Source: Bog-756 sp963831535
GTDB lineage: Bacteria > Actinomycetota > Acidimicrobiia > Acidimicrobiales > RAAP-2
Assembly: GCA_963831535.1 (NCBI GenBank)
Contig: CAWHQP010000004.1
Location: 1 to 64,000 of the forward strand
DNA: 64,000 nt
Direction: 5' to 3'
The notes below the pieces were generated by a model. It was not told where the DNA came from, ran no database searches, and saw only the letters and a program-made list of their open reading frames with translations. The position numbers and the translations under genes were made by a program. Position 1 is the first letter of the stretch. Each line of letters opens with the position of its first letter. Positions 61,763 to 64,000 of this stretch are shown piece by piece.

Positions 61763-62026
61763 TTGTTCAGAATCGGTGAGCGTCCATCCAGTCGACCCGA
61801 GTTAGTGGGAGATTCGTGGATTTCGGTAGCAAACCCAGTAGCAAGCGTGGTTCTCGTGGTGGGTCTCAGTGCGGCCCGGGCCTCCAAGGAATCGGAGTTC
61901 CGTGACGACATGATTCGAGTTGCCCATCGAGCCGGAGTGTCGATCCGTCAACTCGCCGACGTCTCGGGCCTCGGTCGCAAGGCCGTCACGGCGATCGTTA
62001 CTTCCAACGCCGACGTGCAGGATTGA
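61763..62026 (+). CDS. Small HTH protein between the tRNA-like repeats
   Basis: The C-terminal half, FRDDMIRVAHRAGVSIRQLA then DVSGLGRKAVTAIVTSNADV, is a helix-turn-helix like those of resolvases, small phage repressors or HTH_38 proteins. The N-terminal part is unconvincing and the start is uncertain (TTG 61763, or GTG codons near 61847-61859). It may be a recombination-directionality or repressor remnant. Confidence 0.4.
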   Translation: MFRIGERPSSRPELVGDSWISVANPVASVVLVVGLSAARASKESEFRDDMIRVAHRAGVSIRQLADVSGLGRKAVTAIVTSNADVQD

Positions 62027-62147
62027 CTCAGCACATCGCCGCTCACAACTAGTCTCCCCCCCACGTGATCTCCGTCATGGCAACGTTGGGGCTTAGTGGC
62101 TTTCGCGATTTGGCGATCGGGCTATGCCATTCGCCGCTGCACCAGTT

Positions 62148-62216
62148 AGCAGTCCCAACGGGGTTCGAACCCGTGACTCCGCCTTGAGAGGGGGCCAGAG
62201 GATGACTCCCCTACCA
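62148..62216 (-). repeat. Degenerate tRNA 3'-half, copy B (tRNA-Glu/Asp-like)
   Basis: The leftward strand has a perfect T-arm (ACGGG-TTCGAAC-CCCGT), a following TGGGACT acceptor strand, an anticodon loop CTCTCAA with a mismatched stem, and a D-arm-like TAGCTGGTAG. No complementary 5' acceptor strand is found and the end lacks CCA. It resembles the 3' part of a tRNA gene as left by an integrative element. Confidence 0.55.
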
Positions 62217-62262
62217 GCTAAAATGAGAGATGAGCTGGACTTTCACTGCTTGTTAGTGGTCG

Positions 62263-63345
62263 TCATTTCGCCCCGTTTTTCGACCTCTCACGGACGGGGA
62301 CGGACGAAGTTTCCACCGGCTCCCGAGTGATCAGAGAGTGAAGATCACAGCGACAGCGACCTCTTCGAGTGATGGATTCACCGTAGGCTTCGTGGAGGGT
62401 CCGCATGGCGATCCGAGGGCGCACGCTGAGCGCGGCGATGCCGACCAGAATGAGCAACGGCCCGGTACTCGGATCGGTAGCCTGACCGCTGAGTAGCTGG
62501 CCAAAGCTCTGCCCGGCTGCCCAGTACACGGCAGCGAGCACAATCCCAGTCACGATGAATATCGACCGGGCAGGGCGCGGTCCCAGAGCGGCCAGTCCGA
62601 TGGCCAGTTCGAGAGCGACCACCACGATCGTGGCCGAGAAACCCATGCTATGGACCCCGCGGCCAAGCCCGTCGTCGAAGCGAGCCAGCCATTGCGGTAC
62701 CGACGAGGCATTGGCTGCCAGCTGCGCGCTGAAGGTCGACGCCGGACGGTTTCCTGGAAGTAGGTCGAGGACGGCGCCACCAACCCACAGCACCGCCCAG
62801 ACTGGGAGGAGCCAATAGGGTGGCCGTTGGGGCTGGTGGTCCACCCCTGAATGAGTCCCGGGCCACGCGGCCACGGCCAACACGCCGTAGAGCACGGCGG
62901 CCCCGGGGGCTCCGACCAGGGCGTTCGCATGGCCCCCCGCCACTCCGCCCAGGCCCTCCCCGGCGTACCAGACGCCACCAGCCCACAGTACCGAGGCGAC
63001 AATGGCCGGCCGCCGTAACCGAGGGATCAGGAATCCGACCCCGATGGCCAGTTGGACGGCGGCAAAGAACGAATTGCATAAGACTGGGTAGTGGGTAATG
63101 AGGAGTGCGTTCCAGCGAACAGGCTCGGATACGAACCAAGGCTGTCCCACCGCCGACGGAGCAATGATTTGATGGGCGAATCCCTTGGTGAACATGAAGG
63201 ATTGCAGCTGCAGGGCTCCGTCCAGGAGCCACAAGACGCCGAGGGCACAAGAGAGGGAGCGGCAACTCAGGAAGAACGATGTACCCGATCGTGTTTTCCA
63301 GGTTGGAACCGGCCTGACCTTTCGGTACTCCAAGGTCGTCGTCAC
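62263..63345 (-). CDS. DoxX-like integral membrane protein
   Basis: The 360-residue protein has about eight membrane segments (for example FFLSCRSLSCALGVLWLLDG and FIVTGIVLAAVYWAAGQSFG). LDGALQLQSFMFTKGFAHQI and the repeated WAGGVWYAGEGLGGVAGG and YWAAGQSFGQLLSGQATDPS blocks are typical of large DoxX-like or DUF-type actinobacterial membrane proteins. The GTG at 63345 has AGGTG upstream. Function unknown, possibly redox-linked. Confidence 0.75.
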   Translation of the reverse strand: MTTTLEYRKVRPVPTWKTRSGTSFFLSCRSLSCALGVLWLLDGALQLQSFMFTKGFAHQIIAPSAVGQPWFVSEPVRWNALLITHYPVLCNSFFAAVQLAIGVGFLIPRLRRPAIVASVLWAGGVWYAGEGLGGVAGGHANALVGAPGAAVLYGVLAVAAWPGTHSGVDHQPQRPPYWLLPVWAVLWVGGAVLDLLPGNRPASTFSAQLAANASSVPQWLARFDDGLGRGVHSMGFSATIVVVALELAIGLAALGPRPARSIFIVTGIVLAAVYWAAGQSFGQLLSGQATDPSTGPLLILVGIAALSVRPRIAMRTLHEAYGESITRRGRCRCDLHSLITREPVETSSVPVRERSKNGAK

Positions 63346-63404
63346 TGGGTCACCTCGTACAGGACCATGTCTGGCCGTTCAGTTCGATTAATGCCTAGGA
63401 ATGA

Positions 63405-63438
63405 CAGGGGAGGGGTTCTTGACGAACTCCCTCCCCTG
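63405..63438 (-). terminator. Strong hairpin terminator after the repeat surface-protein gene
   Basis: CAGGGGAGGG-GTTC and GAAC-TCCCTCCCCTG pair over 14 bp with one bulged base and a TTGAC loop. It starts 22 bases after the leftward stop at 63461. The following leftward sequence TCATTCCT is only weakly T-rich. Confidence 0.7.
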
Positions 63439-63460
63439 CCCGTTCATTACCACTGGAGCC

Positions 63461-64000
63461 CTAGGCGGCCGATCCGTAGAACGGCATCCCCTCGTTGGGC
63501 GGACCGAAGGTGAAGACACCACCGTCCGAGGCGGTCAGCCAGTACCCGTCGTAGGAGTTGTTGTTGAGGCCGGCGATGACCGGTGCGTTCAGCTTCAGGT
63601 TGCCGGTCGAACCGTAGAACGGGGCGTTGAAGTCGAACACCCCGCCGTCGGAGGCCACCAACCGGTAGCCGCTCCCGTCCGAGAGGGGGGCGATGCCCAC
63701 CACCGGTTTGTTGAGAGCTATGCCACCGGTCGAACCCATGAAGGGTGCATTGAAGGAGAACACTCCACCGTCGGAGGCCACCAACCAGTAGCCACCGGTC
63801 GACCGGTCGAGCCCCATACCCACTACCGGCTTGTTGAGGTGAATGTTGCCGGTGGAACCGGCGAAGGTGGCATCACCGTAGGTGAACACGCCGCCGTCCG
63901 ACGCCACCAGGTAGTAGCCGGTCCCGTTCAGGGTGGGGGTGATGCCCACCACGGGCTGGTTCAGGGGCGCGCCTCCGGCTGATCCGTAGAATGGAGCGTT
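63461..64000 (-). CDS. Repeat surface/secreted protein (GGYWLVASDGGVF beta-repeats), 5' end beyond window
   Basis: The last 179 residues are visible. They consist of about four copies of a 43-residue unit with the core YWLVASDGGVFSFNAPFMGS and LNKPVVGM. This beta-propeller-like repeat is characteristic of secreted actinobacterial (notably acidimicrobial) proteins, often attached to peptidases or hydrolases. The reading frame is open to the right edge. The N-terminal domain and the enzyme type, if any, are not visible. A strong terminator follows the stop. Confidence 0.85.
   Translation of the reverse strand, partial: NAPFYGSAGGAPLNQPVVGITPTLNGTGYYLVASDGGVFTYGDATFAGSTGNIHLNKPVVGMGLDRSTGGYWLVASDGGVFSFNAPFMGSTGGIALNKPVVGIAPLSDGSGYRLVASDGGVFDFNAPFYGSTGNLKLNAPVIAGLNNNSYDGYWLTASDGGVFTFGPPNEGMPFYGSAA

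Noticed and set aside
61522..61911. Leftward 129-codon frame across copy A and the HTH gene
   Set aside because: It reads through a tRNA-derived repeat, has low-complexity basic sequence and no start signal.
62148..62216. Functional tRNA-Glu gene
   Set aside because: T-arm and anticodon loop are good, but the anticodon stem has mismatches, the 5' acceptor strand is missing and there is no CCA.

Overview
The window is high-GC DNA that is almost fully coding for its first 48 kb. It uses GTG starts freely and packs genes into ATGA or GTGA overlaps. The gene content points to an actinobacterium, and probably to class Acidimicrobiia or a close relative. The evidence is two NDMA-dependent (mycofactocin-type) alcohol dehydrogenases, deazaflavin/F420-type split-barrel and luciferase-like oxidoreductases, LPFTG and LAFTG sorting signals, a protein with a WYPP motif of the DUF2510 kind, a SARP-type regulator, several leaderless starts, and a surface protein of about 43-residue ASDGGVF repeats at the right edge. 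The lineage is inferred from content; there is no rRNA in the window.

Region by region. (1) 1-7.9 kb: a divergent catabolic cluster. The left arm has an FAD amine oxidase and a C69 (secernin-type) amide hydrolase. The right arm has two amidohydrolases, a six-hairpin glycosidase-like protein and a sarcosine-oxidase-like flavoenzyme, all overlapping end to end. (2) 7.9-21.8 kb: housekeeping and redox genes. These are split-barrel flavin proteins, DNA-3-methyladenine glycosylase I, two HAD phosphatases, a YjbQ protein, an SsuE/SsuD desulfonation pair, a DHA2-type exporter, an LLM oxidoreductase, an aldo/keto reductase, a secreted esterase, NDMA-dependent ADH 1, a glyoxalase-fold protein and a Gfo/Idh/MocA dehydrogenase. 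(3) 21.9-29 kb: cell-surface and small membrane proteins with NDMA-dependent ADH 2 between them. (4) 29-37.6 kb: zinc ADH, acetyltransferases, a frameshifted adenylate cyclase, DinB, SDR, acyl-CoA dehydrogenase, an msrB-msrA operon and a GH1 glycosidase. (5) 38-49 kb: a possible stress and carbohydrate island with zinc ADH, RNase D, a YtrA-like GntR repressor divergent from a leaderless DUF4232 gene, a universal stress protein preceded by a DosR/ACR-like box, a GH65 phosphorylase, a histone-H1-like protein and an acyltransferase. (6) 49.3-62.3 kb: a lower-GC, gene-poorer accessory stretch. It holds small or broken genes, a chain of three tiny overlapping ORFs, a secreted GH39-like enzyme with IPT/TIG domains, a frameshifted MazF/PemK remnant, an ECF sigma factor with its membrane partner, a large SARP/NB-ARC/TPR regulator with a TTGCAA array at its own promoter, and two degenerate tRNA 3'-half repeats on either side of a small HTH gene. 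(7) 62.3-64 kb: a DoxX-like membrane protein and the repeat surface protein.

The most interesting regulatory observations are the helically phased TTGCAA triad at the SARP promoter, the YtrA-type operator laid over back-to-back promoters, the ACR-like box upstream of the universal stress protein, and the duplicated tRNA-derived repeats. No complete mobile element, CRISPR array, rRNA or functional tRNA was found.
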